Positions 21,919 to 30,534 of a stretch of DNA of 64,000 nucleotides are shown here, one piece after another. A program made the translations under genes and the position numbers. This DNA is from Symbiodinium natans (Eukaryota > Sar > Dinophyceae > Suessiales > Symbiodiniaceae). The notes below the pieces were generated by a model. It did no database searches. It was not told where the DNA came from and saw only the letters and a program-made list of their open reading frames with translations. Positions within the stretch are counted from its first letter, which is position 1. Each line of letters opens with the position of its first letter. Where the stretch lies: contig CAJNDS010000113.1 of the NCBI GenBank assembly GCA_905221605.1, forward strand, positions 1,213,082-1,277,081. The letters are read 5' to 3'.

Positions 21919-23580
21919 GGGGATTATTGTTTTCTATTCTTTTGGGGTTCTTAAGCAAATAGTAGGGTTTCGGCTGGGGAGGCGTACGATCGGGAAGCGG
22001 GATCCAGCCGCAAGCTGCGCGCCGTGGCTTCCAAACCTTGGCTTTAGGGTTTAGGGTTTAGGGTTTAGGGTTTAGGGTTTAGGGTTTAGGGTTTAGGGTT
22101 TAGGGTTTAGGGTTTATTGAACTTATTAAGGGTTCAGGTCCGGGGAAAGTTTCGAGGAGTTTCGAGGAGTTTCGAGGAAAGTTTCCAGGAGTTTTGTTTT
22201 TGGATTTTTCGAATCAGAGGCCAAATTGGCTTCAGAAGGCCAAAATTGGCTTCAGAGGCAGACACATTGGCCCAAACTTGTTCAGAAGGCCAAAATTGGC
22301 TTCAGGAGGCCCTAATTGGCTTCAGGCTCAAAATTGGCTTCCAAATTGGCTTCAGAAGGGCCCAAATTTGGCTTCAGAATGCCCAAAATTGGCTTCAGAA
22401 GGCCAATTCAAGGCCCAAAGTTGGCTGGAGAAGGTCAAAACTGCCTTCACAGGCCCAAATTGGCTTCACATTGGCTTCAAAGACCCAAATTGGCTTCAGA
22501 AGGCTTCAGAAGGCCCAAAGTTCGCTGGCCAAAATTGTCTTCAGAGTCCCAAATTGGCTTCAGAAGGCGCAAAAATGGCTTCAGAAGGCCAAAATTGTCT
22601 TCAGAAGGCCCATTGGCTTCAGAAAGCCAAAATTGGCTTCAGAAGACCCAAAATTGGCTTGAGAAGGCCAAACTTGCCTTCAGGGGCCCAAATTGGCTTC
22701 AGAAGGCCCAAAAATGGCTTGAAGGCCAAATTTACTTCAGAAAGCTCAAAATTGCTTTCAGAAGGCCAAATTGGCTTCAGAGGCCCAATTGAGAAGGCCA
22801 AAATTGGTTTTAGGCCCAAATTGGCTGCAGAGGCCCAAAATTGGCTTCAGAAGGCCTAAATTTGGCAGGCCAAAATTGGCTTCAGAAAGCCAAAATTGGC
22901 TTCAGAAGGCCAAAATTGGCCTCAGAAGGCCCAAATTGGTTGCACAAGGCCCACCAGCAAAGAGCCCAAAAGGCACCGGGTGGCTTTGAAAAGGACTTGA
23001 GAAGCTTCAAACAGCTCCAAAGGCTGAAATGTTCAATTTTCTTAAACCGCACAAAGCCCAAAAGTCTTTTTTGTTCGATTTACTTAAAACTCCTCGCCTA
23101 CGCAGTCACAAAGCAACTGACGACAACTCAGCAAAAAGAAGCCGGCAACTTTGCACCGCACCAGCAAAAGTGGCCTTCCAAGAAAAGGAAGGAATAAGTT
23201 CAAGTTTACACGTTGGCTTGAGGGTTTAGGGTTTAGGGTTTAGGGTTTAGGGTTTAGGGTGCCTGCTTCGCCACCAGCAAAACACTACGAACTTGGCACG
23301 AACATCTCAAGGAAGCGGCTCTCCAGAAAAATCGCCGTGGCATTGAAGCCTGCGCGACGCACGTGGGCTGCAGTACCGGCATGTGATGTGGCAGACGCCT
23401 GCTTTTGCCCTTCCACATGCTCATGGGTGTTCTGTCGTCTTGGTTTCACAACTGCTGCGCATACCCCAAGAGCTCGGGAACGAGGAAAGGCAGCGGAGGT
23501 CTACTTGCCTGTCTCTGTCTTTGTGTCCACGTAGCCGCCCTCAACAATCAACTTCCTTGGTGTTGATGGGTGAACCGAAG
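15460..23580 (-). CDS. Large multi-exon minus-strand gene (or adjacent genes), unrecognised
   Basis: At least 25 short islands read well on the minus strand. In transcription order these include about 23575-23508 ([16 protein letters not shown]), 23455-23290, 22010-21965, 21726-21400 (the longest; [18 protein letters not shown]), 21365-21275, 21245-21150, 20865-20765 ([20 protein letters not shown]), 20715-20610, 19710-19625, 19500-19397, 19318-19225, 19160-19045, 18960-18840, 18765-18700, 18408-18310, 18170-18004 ([14 protein letters not shown], then a GTAAGT donor), 17900-17780 ([14 protein letters not shown]), 17565-17430, 17172-17058 ([17 protein letters not shown]), 16680-16580, 16455-16343 and 16290-15460. 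Introns are hairpins, telomere arrays, poly-G or microsatellite. I recognise no family. A 22.2-23.0 kb minisatellite may split this into two genes. Individual exon ends are approximate. Confidence 0.45.
16498..16566 (-). repeat. Interstitial CCCTAAA array
   Basis: About nine units with CCCGAAA, CCCCAAA and CCCTGAA variants, lying between two coding-like islands. Confidence 0.85.
16728..16849. mobile_element. Hairpin introner with 8-bp target duplication
   Basis: Arms ATCCCAGACCCCTGGGAGGATCCAAAA-type (left, 16728 onward) and TTTTGGATCATTCCTGGGG (right). Flanks ATTGCATG (16720-16727) and ATTGTATG (16850-16857) form an 8-bp duplication with one mismatch. It lies between two minus-strand coding-like islands, so it is probably intronic. 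Confidence 0.7.
16973..17057 (-). repeat. Interstitial CCCTAAA array abutting an exon end
   Basis: Telomere-type units run up to 17057. On the minus strand the coding-like island ends ...CCTTTGCAG and passes straight into GGTTTAGGG, so the first unit would provide a GT donor. Confidence 0.85.
17190..17360. repeat. TA/ATAC microsatellite
   Basis: (ACATAT)n and (TA)n tracts within an intron of the large minus-strand gene. Tyr/Ile-rich open frames are artefacts. Confidence 0.9.
19322..19384 (+). repeat. Interstitial TTTAGGG array
   Basis: About nine TTTAGGG-type units with TTTAGGC and GGATTTAGG variants, between two candidate exons (19225-19318 and 19397-19500). Confidence 0.85.
19735..19855. 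mobile_element. Hairpin element, GGGACC...TATATAAGG family
   Basis: Imperfect inverted repeat (agacccttataagggacc ... actataccctttaag). A related element in opposite orientation lies at 40586-40690, where tatagtccttatataccg and ttaaatagccccttcctcat match. Confidence 0.5.
19899..20011. mobile_element. Long near-perfect hairpin element
   Basis: ACCCAAAGGGTCCAGTTGTA pairs with TACAAATGGACCCTCTGGGT, and the stem continues through gtgctattatggaattag / ctaattccataatagtac. The loop is about 35 bp. Flanked by candidate exons, so probably an introner. Confidence 0.75.
20149..20468 (+). repeat. 320-bp poly-G tract with isolated C interruptions
   Basis: Almost continuous G from 20149 to 20468, broken only by single C residues and one T every 8-40 bases, after a 10-T run. 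Gly-rich open frames are artefacts. It lies in a putative intron of the large minus-strand gene, whose transcript would carry poly-C there. Confidence 0.95.
20470..20612 (+). repeat. Degenerate telomere-like GGGTTTA repeats
   Basis: Units such as gggtttat, gggtttac and agggtttat repeat irregularly. They appear to be decayed TTTAGGG DNA. Confidence 0.7.
21804..21958. mobile_element. Family F hairpin element
   Basis: Arms TTGCTTAAGAACCCCCCCAA and TTTTGGGGTTCTTAAGCAA, with a TA microsatellite interior (21847-21918). A second copy lies at 57601-57712. Confidence 0.8.
22040..22115 (+). repeat. Interstitial (TTTAGGG)n array, about ten perfect units
   Basis: Uniform TTTAGGG units immediately before the 22.2-kb minisatellite. 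Confidence 0.95.
22190..22975. repeat. Degenerate minisatellite, CCAAAATTGGCTTCAGAAGG unit
   Basis: About 780 bp of irregular copies of an approximately 17-20-bp unit (consensus CCAAAATTGGCTTCAGAAGG, with CCCAAATTGG variants). The core CCAAAATTGG is nearly self-complementary. All three plus frames are open for long distances because the unit lacks stops, which gives a misleading 221-codon reading; I do not call it coding. Confidence 0.9.
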
Positions 23581-23599
23581 GTGTGAGGGCGGGGTGCAG

Positions 23600-26500
23600 G
23601 TGTGAAGAAATCAAAGCCTAACCCTAGACCCTAAACCAAAAACCCTAAACCCTAAACCATAAACCCTAAACCCTAACCCCTAAACCCTAAGCCCTAAACC
23701 CTAAACCCTAACCTTCTTAAGTTGTAACAGCATCCTGCAGCTGCTTCTGTGCAGCCCGGCTGCTTGTAGCTCGAAAGCAGCCGGTCCAACACGGCATCCG
23801 TGCTGTTGCCGCTTTCAGAGTAGTTGCCTTCTGGAAGTCACAAGGGTTTAGAGGACATCCAAAGGAAAGGATGAGATCTCAATGATAGCTGGTTTAGGGT
23901 TTAGGGTTTAGGGGTTAAGGGTTTTTTGCCACCTGCCTAGCAGCCTCGCAACCATGCCGGGGCTCAGGGGTCAGGGTTTATAGGGTTGCAGCATGGGCTT
24001 GCACGGAAGTCGAGACAGGGTTGTGTATGTTGTTTATAGAAATTAGCCGTTGAAGCTAGACCATCTCACTGCCCGTTTATTATGTACAACATGTCCTACG
24101 TATCATACACACGTATATGACGTACTGCGTTATATTACAATGTTGTACCAAACTCTACATACACTCTACTGCAGAATGATATACGATATTGTACCATCTC
24201 AACGTGCTAACGGGCGCGCCTGATGAGCCCGCAACGGTAGCCTGACCCTAAACCCTAAACCCTAAACCCTAAACCCTAAACCCTAAACCCTAAACCCTAA
24301 GACTAGGGGCCCGGCCGCATAAGAAACTCGGGAACATGGCTCTGAGCAGAGTTCAGCGGCACCTGAGGGGTACCCCAAAAGGGAGCATTGTGTAGCGAAC
24401 TCACCATGTGGGCTTACGAAAAGGGTGCCGTACAGTATTATGTGATAGGGGACCCAAGTAGAGGACTACTCATGTGAAGACACCCCAACACAGACAGCGC
24501 AGCTTTGTTGATTTTCACAGGAGGTTGGCAACAAACGGACCCTAAACCCTTAAACCCTTAAACCCTTATACCCTTAAACCCTTAAACCCTTAACCCCTTA
24601 AACCCTAAAACCCCGAATCGGTTTAGGGTTTAGGGTTTAGGGTTTAGGGTTTAGGGTCTAGGGTCTAGGGTCTAAGGGTTTAGGGTTTAGGGTTTAAGGG
24701 TTGAAGGGTTGAGGGTTTAGGGTTTAGGGTTTAAGGGTTTAAGGGTTTAAAGAGAAGGGCAAGACTGGCTGCTCTTTTGTTGTCTGTCATAGCCTTGCTT
24801 CTGATGCTATAATCTTTCGAACCTTGGGTTTTTGTACTGTAATATACAACATGATATACTGTTCAAAAGTGCTCAGCTGAGATGGAAGCCCGGGAAATCA
24901 GACATTCGAAGCACGCCGGGCCTTGAAAGCCGGCTGCCCGCCTGCTTGCCTCGAGCAGCTGGTGCTTGCGGATTTTTGCCGTGTGGGCACTTCTCAGGGT
25001 TTAGGGTTTAGGGTTTAGGGTTTTAAATATGGCCTATTTTGCGGGAACTTATGTAGATCTCGCTGGACATGCCAAGCGGCGTCGGCCAGCGCACCGCGCA
25101 CGCCCAAGTGCACTTGAGCCAAACGGTTCACCGGCAAACAACCGGGTGTCAACACGGGTTTAGGGTTTAGGGTTTAGGGTTTAGTTCTTACCAGTTCTTC
25201 CGGTAACAGGCGTGGCCACGTCTACGAATCAGACGAAAGGGACGCTCACAAGGACAGAAGCAATCCGACTCAGGGCCACGCCCGCTGTCGGCACGACGCA
25301 GCCAAAGCCATGAACAGTCAACATCTTCAGGCGGCCGAAGCGAAGCAAATGTCCGTTTCAACATTAGGGGTGCCTTATTGGATCCTTATTTAAAGGAATC
25401 CTAGTATTTTTATTAGGGGTCCCTTGTTTTTCGCAAACCCCCAAATGGCAAGGGCCCTGTGCAGAATGCGGCTTCTGTCTGGCTCCGTTTCTTGAAATTT
25501 CCTGTGCTCTTTTGTCACCAGTCTGCACATCTCCACAAATCTCCATACATCTCCCTCAATATTCCCTAATAACAGGCAACCGGTATGTGTGGACGAGGTA
25601 CCCAGTCCTACCAGGGCCCACTGCTAAATGCACTAGCTTGCTTCGCTGGGATGAAACAAGCCAAACAAATCAAGGGATGTCTGTGCCACTGGACTTCGCA
25701 AAGTTGCCAGCACTGCCAGCCGCAAAAAGAGCTGCCCATCGCTCTCTTTCCAGCACGCACGATTGTCCAGCAGGTCAGTCGACAACCTCAGCACAGCTAC
25801 CTCTTCAACATAGCAGCAGAGACCGCAAAAAAATCCGTAAACCCAACAAAAAGACAGCTAGCTCCGTGTGCGAGTCAAATCTAGCTATTGGGTCGTCACG
25901 TCTCAGTTTCTCTAGTCGTTGCGTGTGAACGCTTGTGACGGCGCGTCTTGTCCAGAAACGCTGAACGTCATGGTGCAGTATACGCAAAGATAAATACAAG
26001 TATCTTGGGGCATGCTCACACAAACACGGAGAAAATATCGACAAATGCCCGCCAGGCTGGGCCTTGTAGTCGTTTGGCCTCATCGCATTCCTGCAAAATG
26101 GCAGCAACATTTCAGGACACGTTCGCAACACTCCCTGCTTAGAGATGCATGGCCACCAAAGTCCAGAGATGATAGCACGCCAAAAGCGGCACAAGCAGGC
26201 GCGAGGAGGTCCTCCAATACGATTTGATGTCTTTCTCGCTGTACTCAGCTTTGTACTTCCTCAGCTTGCCAATGGCCCTGCCTGCCTCTCCCTCTGCACA
26301 TGAGGGGTGACGAGGCGGCATGGCTTGAGTGCCTTTTGCAGCATAGCCAGAGTTTAGGTTTAAAAAAAAACCCTAAACCCTAAACCCCAAACCCTAAACC
26401 CTAAGAACTGCTACATTTGTGCCATTTGCTGACGAAGCTCTCCAGCAGCTGAGCTAGGGAGTAGCGCCTGCAGCGAGAAGGGCGTACTTAAAGCACCCCC

Positions 26501-29500
26501 GTTTTTTGCACTGGAGAGTGCGGGCAACGTCAGATGACACGCCCTCCCCGTGCTGCGAATCAGGACCCAGGGCCCAGCTCCTTGTATACCCGGCGCTACT
26601 TGGTTGCCCCAACCCGCAAGGGTAGATGACACTTCTCGGCTCCTTTTGTTTAGGGGCTGCGGCAATCAAATAGTCCATAACATGCTAGAGATGTAAGCCT
26701 AAACGCATCTCAACGGAGTCACTGGGTATGCATTTTTAGCATGGGGTGCTGCATGTATTGACTGCTGACTGTTCTGATGCTGACGTATTGGCCGTGTCTA
26801 CTCTCTAGTTGCTGCCTTGCGGCTTCAGGGTTCAGGATTTAGGGGGTACATCTGGGTTCCTCGGAAACCCTAAACCCTAAACCCTAAACCCTAAACCCTA
26901 AACCCTAAACCCTAAACCCTAAACCCTAAACCCTAAACCCTAAACCCTAGCTTCGCATCCTGAGCCGCTGGCTGGCCGTCAAACGGGTCCACTCGCCGTT
27001 CTCGGACCTGGTTAGCGAATCAATCTCGGAGGCCCCCTTTGAACCCCAAAGGGGGTAATGGTACCCCCTATTGTGGGAGATGCCCACCCGGCCTCAGCTG
27101 GTTCTATACCGTCAGGGTACTTCTCGTGCCTTCACATCACGAAGCTACATGCAGACTCTTTGGCTCCTGAACCCCAAACCCTAAACCCTAAACCCTGAAC
27201 CCTAAATCCTAAACCCCAAACCGTGCCTCTCTCTCCGGATGTTCTCATCTGAGATCTCCTGCACACTGCGCTCATGGCTCGCTTAGTAGTCTAGTTGCAA
27301 ACCTAAGATACCCTAAGGCCCGAACGTCCCTACACCCTAAACCCTAAACCCTAAACCCTAAATCCTACACCCTAAACCCCATACCCTAAACCCTATACTC
27401 CTTGGGCATCACATCAATCTCATCCCAAGCTTTGCAGCGCCAAGTGGGATCCTCCAGAGAGCCGGCGCATGTGAAAGTCTAGACCCTAAACCCTCAACCC
27501 TAAACCCCCGGCATCTCAGGGTTCTGCGAGCCACTGGGCCATGACAGATGCGGACCTCCAGCGCTGCAGCTTTCCCAGCAAGAAAAGAAACGCGCAAAGC
27601 GGGGCAACAAGTCCTAGTAACGGCCGTATCAATAGTACTAACCATAATACAACAAATAACAGTCATAAAAATAAGAAAACATTATTAATCACAACAATAA
27701 GAATCATCATCACAATGGTCATGGTAGGTAATATGTAGGGGTTTCCGAAAATAGGGATACCCTTCTTGGGGGTCCCTTTAAGGAGATTCTATTTGGGGTG
27801 TAAAATGGGAAATACCTATATATAACCACAGCAAGCATCTGCCGCGCTAAGATCGGGTCCACGGATCCAAAGGTTCGAGCGTGTCGAGGGCCCTCAGTTG
27901 GAGAACTGCTCAGAATGCGACGGCGAACCGTGGGAACTGTTAAGCTTGACTGGTTCTTAGTAGGGGATGAGATGCCCTCTATAGGTCTATAAGAAGGTAT
28001 CTAATCCCTGACATATTTCATCCCTTAAAGGGTGGACAAAGTTGGGGTACCCCATATACTCCCTTAAATCGTGCATGTATATATATATATGGAATATAAG
28101 GTACCGAATTCCCGCATTCCCTCATTCCCTACAAAGGCGCCTGTAGCTAAGGGCCCCGGCCCACGAAGATCATCTGGAAGAGGGGCAATGGCCTATTCAC
28201 AGCGCTGCCACATGGGGGTTTCCGAACATAGGGGCGACCCTTCTTGGGGATCCCTGTTCAGGGGGGGTTCGAACCATTCTATTTGGGGTATAAATTCGGT
28301 AAACCCCAAACCCTAAACCCAGAACCCGTCCGGAAAGGCCCACATGGGGTTCGTCCAGCAGCGGGGCTTTTGGGCCGGCACAGGGCGCGCAACGCACCTC
28401 TCGAGGAACATCGTCCAGGTCTTTGAAGGCCAGTCTATACCTGAAATCCGGATTCTCTCTCCACACCTCACCCAAACACCCAGAGTGTTCGGGCAGGGCG
28501 CCGGTGCAGAAAATTTCGAGGACACCACTGCAGATCTCGGAGGAAGGCCTCCACTTCCGAAGTGGAGAGAGTTCCAAGGTGGTGACCAAACTCAACAAAA
28601 CACGTCAAGTCGGCGTTGCCCTCCTAGGGTCTGTTCAATCCCCCCCGAGCCACCGGCTTCTCTCGAGATTGCTCGGCTCATCTGTTCAGGAAGGTCCTTG
28701 AGACTTCTTGAGAATTGCGGTTTAGGGTTTAGGGTTTGGGGATTAGGGTTTAGGGTTTAGGGTTTAGGGTTTAGGGCCAAAGGGCCTGGACGGACCTGAA
28801 GCGCTTTTCAAAGCGAGCATCGACTCGAAGACTCAGCTCCCCACATCCAGATGAAGGATCACGCCGCGCGCCCTCGAGAAGCGAAAGGCTAAACCCTAAA
28901 CCCTAAACCCTAAACCCTTTTTTTGACTCGGAACCCTAAACCCTAAACCCTAAACCGTGGATTGCTTCAGCAAATTCTGAGCTTAGGGGGCTGCAGATCT
29001 CCCTCTTGCAAGTCCGGGTCGAGCCGCAATGCCTGAAAAGGCTGACCAAAAAGGGGCATCTGCTGCCCTGCAAACTTCTGGCGCAGGACAACTCACGGCA
29101 ACTGGGGGCTGCCTCTTTCAGCAGCTGCAGTCGTAGATTTTCCGGCAAGTGCTTTGCATCAAATGGCATGGCACCCAGTGAAGCTACAAATCCTCTGGCG
29201 TGACTGTGGCGAAACGGCCTCTGCAAGTAGGTACTGGACTAGAATGCATGCTGCAAAGGATCGTTCTGCTGCTCACGTGCACTCCTGCTCCATGATGCTG
29301 ACATAGCTCATGTGGTGGGCTGCGGTCGCACACCAACATTAAGCCCATGGCAGAGCCACTGCAGCAACCCTATGGTCGTCTCCCAATTCTGCCTTTCAGA
29401 GCCCAAAACCTTTTCTTTGTAGTTTGCCTAAGAATCCTAGAACGGGCTTTATCACCTACAAGAGAATAGTAGGGTTTGGGCTCTTCAAGGCGCAACCCTG

Positions 29501-30070
29501 GAATCCATAACCACAACTGGAGAGCCTGCGTTTCAAGTGACAAGTGCACGTCGGGGGCCGGCTGCACCTCTACTTCTTGCCACCGGCCAGCTCGTTCAAA
29601 GGGAGAGGCAAGGGCAACATAGGTCCTGGCCTTCGCCAGACATATCCCAAAACTTGGGACGTTCCCCCCTTTTACTAACAGTCCTTACTGGGGATTATAA
29701 TAGGGAGTACTATAACCCCAATTAAGGACTGTTACTAAAGGGAGCACATCTCCACCCAAAACTCTCTTCAAGAGCCAGTGCGACAGCTGCCAACAAGCTC
29801 GGGGCGGTGGGCTGAACAGAGCACTCCTTCATATCCTGGGGGCTTTTGGTGGCTGACTGTATTCTGACGCTTGCTGAGACTACTTGGAGGTTTAGGGTAC
29901 TTGTGACCCCAAATTTCTTTACCTAAAAACCCCCCCAAGCTATGTATAACCCTAAACCCTAAACCCTAAACCCTAAACCGCGAGAAGTACCCTAAACCTC
30001 CAAGTAGGTCTTGCGCATCCTGAGAGGCGCACCTCAAGGACCTCCAGGGACTTCCTGTCCCGCAAGTTTA
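23600..30070 (-). CDS. Candidate minus-strand exon islands (unrecognised gene or genes)
   Basis: Open minus-strand islands with coding-like composition: about 23845-23725, 25140-25030, 25345-25240, 26325-26210 (LRKYKAEYSEKDIKSYW), 26665-26411 (85 codons), 27030-26950 (EIDSLTRSENGEWTRLTASQ), 27170-27095, 27290-27230, 27480-27415, 27605-27525, 28598-28330 (WRENPDFRYRLAFKDLDDVP), 28888-28790, 29226-28956 (PENLRLQLLKEAAPSCREL), 29395-29300 (QNWETTIGLLQWLCHGLNVG), 29567-29484, 29885-29765 and 30064-30008. Between them lie telomere arrays and hairpin elements. No domain recognised. The 25512-25928 plus-strand frame (138 codons) is a competing reading. The gene number is unknown. Confidence 0.4.
24238..24300 (-). 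repeat. Interstitial (CCCTAAA)n array
   Basis: About nine near-perfect units. Confidence 0.95.
24360..24480. mobile_element. Possible family D hairpin element
   Basis: ggggtaccccaaaaggg on the left and ataggggacccaagtagagg on the right, with internal imperfect pairing. Termini are not sharply defined. Confidence 0.4.
24540..24745. repeat. Opposed telomere-type arrays with 8-bp variant units
   Basis: CCCTTAAA-type 8-bp units (24540-24610) followed directly by TTTAGGG, GGGTCTA and AAGGGTTT units (24618-24745). The two halves form a large imperfect inverted repeat about 200 bp long. Confidence 0.85.
25362..25446. mobile_element. Family E hairpin element
   Basis: Contains attaggggtgccttattgga, aaaggaatcctagta, attaggggtcccttg and ttttcgcaaaccccc. 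The same motifs occur at 46848-47010 and 63868-63960. Confidence 0.65.
26863..26949 (-). repeat. Interstitial (CCCTAAA)n array, about twelve units
   Basis: Near-perfect CCCTAAA units ending in CCCTAG. A minus-strand coding-like island (26950-27030) ends exactly at the array boundary. Confidence 0.95.
27738..27815. mobile_element. Family E-like hairpin element
   Basis: Begins ggggtttccgaaaataggga, with gggggtccctttaaggagat and tctatttggggtgtaaa. Closely similar to 28214-28305. Confidence 0.6.
27950..28132. mobile_element. Family B hairpin element, diverged right end
   Basis: Left arm CTGGTTCTTAGTAGGGGATG; right part attccctcattccctac without the final AAGAACCAG. A TA tract (28076-28092) lies inside. 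Confidence 0.65.
28214..28305. mobile_element. Family E-like hairpin element
   Basis: gggggtttccgaacatagggg ... cattctatttggggtataaat, matching the 27738 copy base for base over much of its length. Confidence 0.6.
28889..28955 (-). repeat. Telomere-repeat block that reads as a complete intron
   Basis: On the minus strand, candidate exon 29226-28956 ends ATC CAC G, followed by GTTTAGGG units, a short ccgagtcaaaaaaag spacer, more TTTAGGG units ending TTTAG, and then a coding-like island beginning CCTTTCGC. GT comes from G|GTTTAGGG and AG from TTTAG, giving a 67-nt GT-AG intron made almost wholly of telomere units. This is inferred without transcript support. Confidence 0.55.
29399..29485. mobile_element. 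Hairpin introner, GAGCCCAAAACC family
   Basis: AGAGCCCAAAACC on the left pairs with GGTTTGGGCTCT on the right. It lies between two minus-strand coding-like islands (29567-29484 and 29395-29300). Confidence 0.65.
29654..29754. mobile_element. Family A hairpin MITE/introner with exact 8-bp duplication
   Basis: Starts TTGGGACGTTCCCCCCTT. CCCAAAAC is present at 29646-29653 and again at 29755-29762, a perfect 8-bp target duplication. The right arm is somewhat diverged (GGGAGCACATCTCCA). Confidence 0.85.
29881..30006. mobile_element. Family C element containing a telomere array
   Basis: TACTTGGAGGTTTAGGGTAC at the left and GTACCCTAAACCTCCAAGTA at the right are perfect complements (20 bp). The interior holds four CCCTAAA units (29949-29979). 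Confidence 0.85.
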
Positions 30071-30119
30071 GGGTTTAGGGTTTAGGGTTTAGGGTTTAGG
30101 GTTTAGGGTTTAGGGTTTA
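30064..30119 (+). repeat. Interstitial (TTTAGGG)n array
   Basis: About eight perfect units. Confidence 0.95.
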
Positions 30120-30169
30120 GCAAGGAAGCTGCTACCCACAGAGCAGCCATCCCAGCTCCCCTCATCTCG

Positions 30170-30372
30170 CTGGTTCTTAGTAGGGAAATGAGGGAATGAG
30201 GGCCCTACATATATATATATATATATATATTTGCAGGGAAACCCTAAACCCTAAACCCTAAACCCTAAACCCTAAACCCTAAACCCTAAACCCTATGTAT
30301 TTCTATATATAAACATACAATTTAAGGGATTCTGTAGGGCCGTCATTCCCTCATTTTCCTACTAAGAACCAG
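30170..30372. mobile_element. Family B element carrying an internal telomere array
   Basis: CTGGTTCTTAGTAGGGAAATG and TTTTCCTACTAAGAACCAG are the arms. The interior has a TA tract and about eight CCCTAAA units (30239-30295). Confidence 0.85.
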
Positions 30373-30534
30373 GGGGTCGTTAGCAATCCTGGGCCCAGGC
30401 TGGGAGTCGTCATAAGCCTTGAAAAAGCACATTCTTTCGTGTGTGGCAGGTCTGACTTAAGCAGAGCGGCAGCTCAAGCAATGACAGCGCGCGAGTCGGT
30501 GAGTAAAAACACCTAAAGTCTGAAGATGTGTGCA

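Noticed and set aside
22117-22859. 181- and 221-codon plus-strand frames with repeated WLQKA/LASEGQN motifs
   Set aside because: Products of the CCAAAATTGGCTTCAGAAGG minisatellite, open in all frames; no domain and no splice context.
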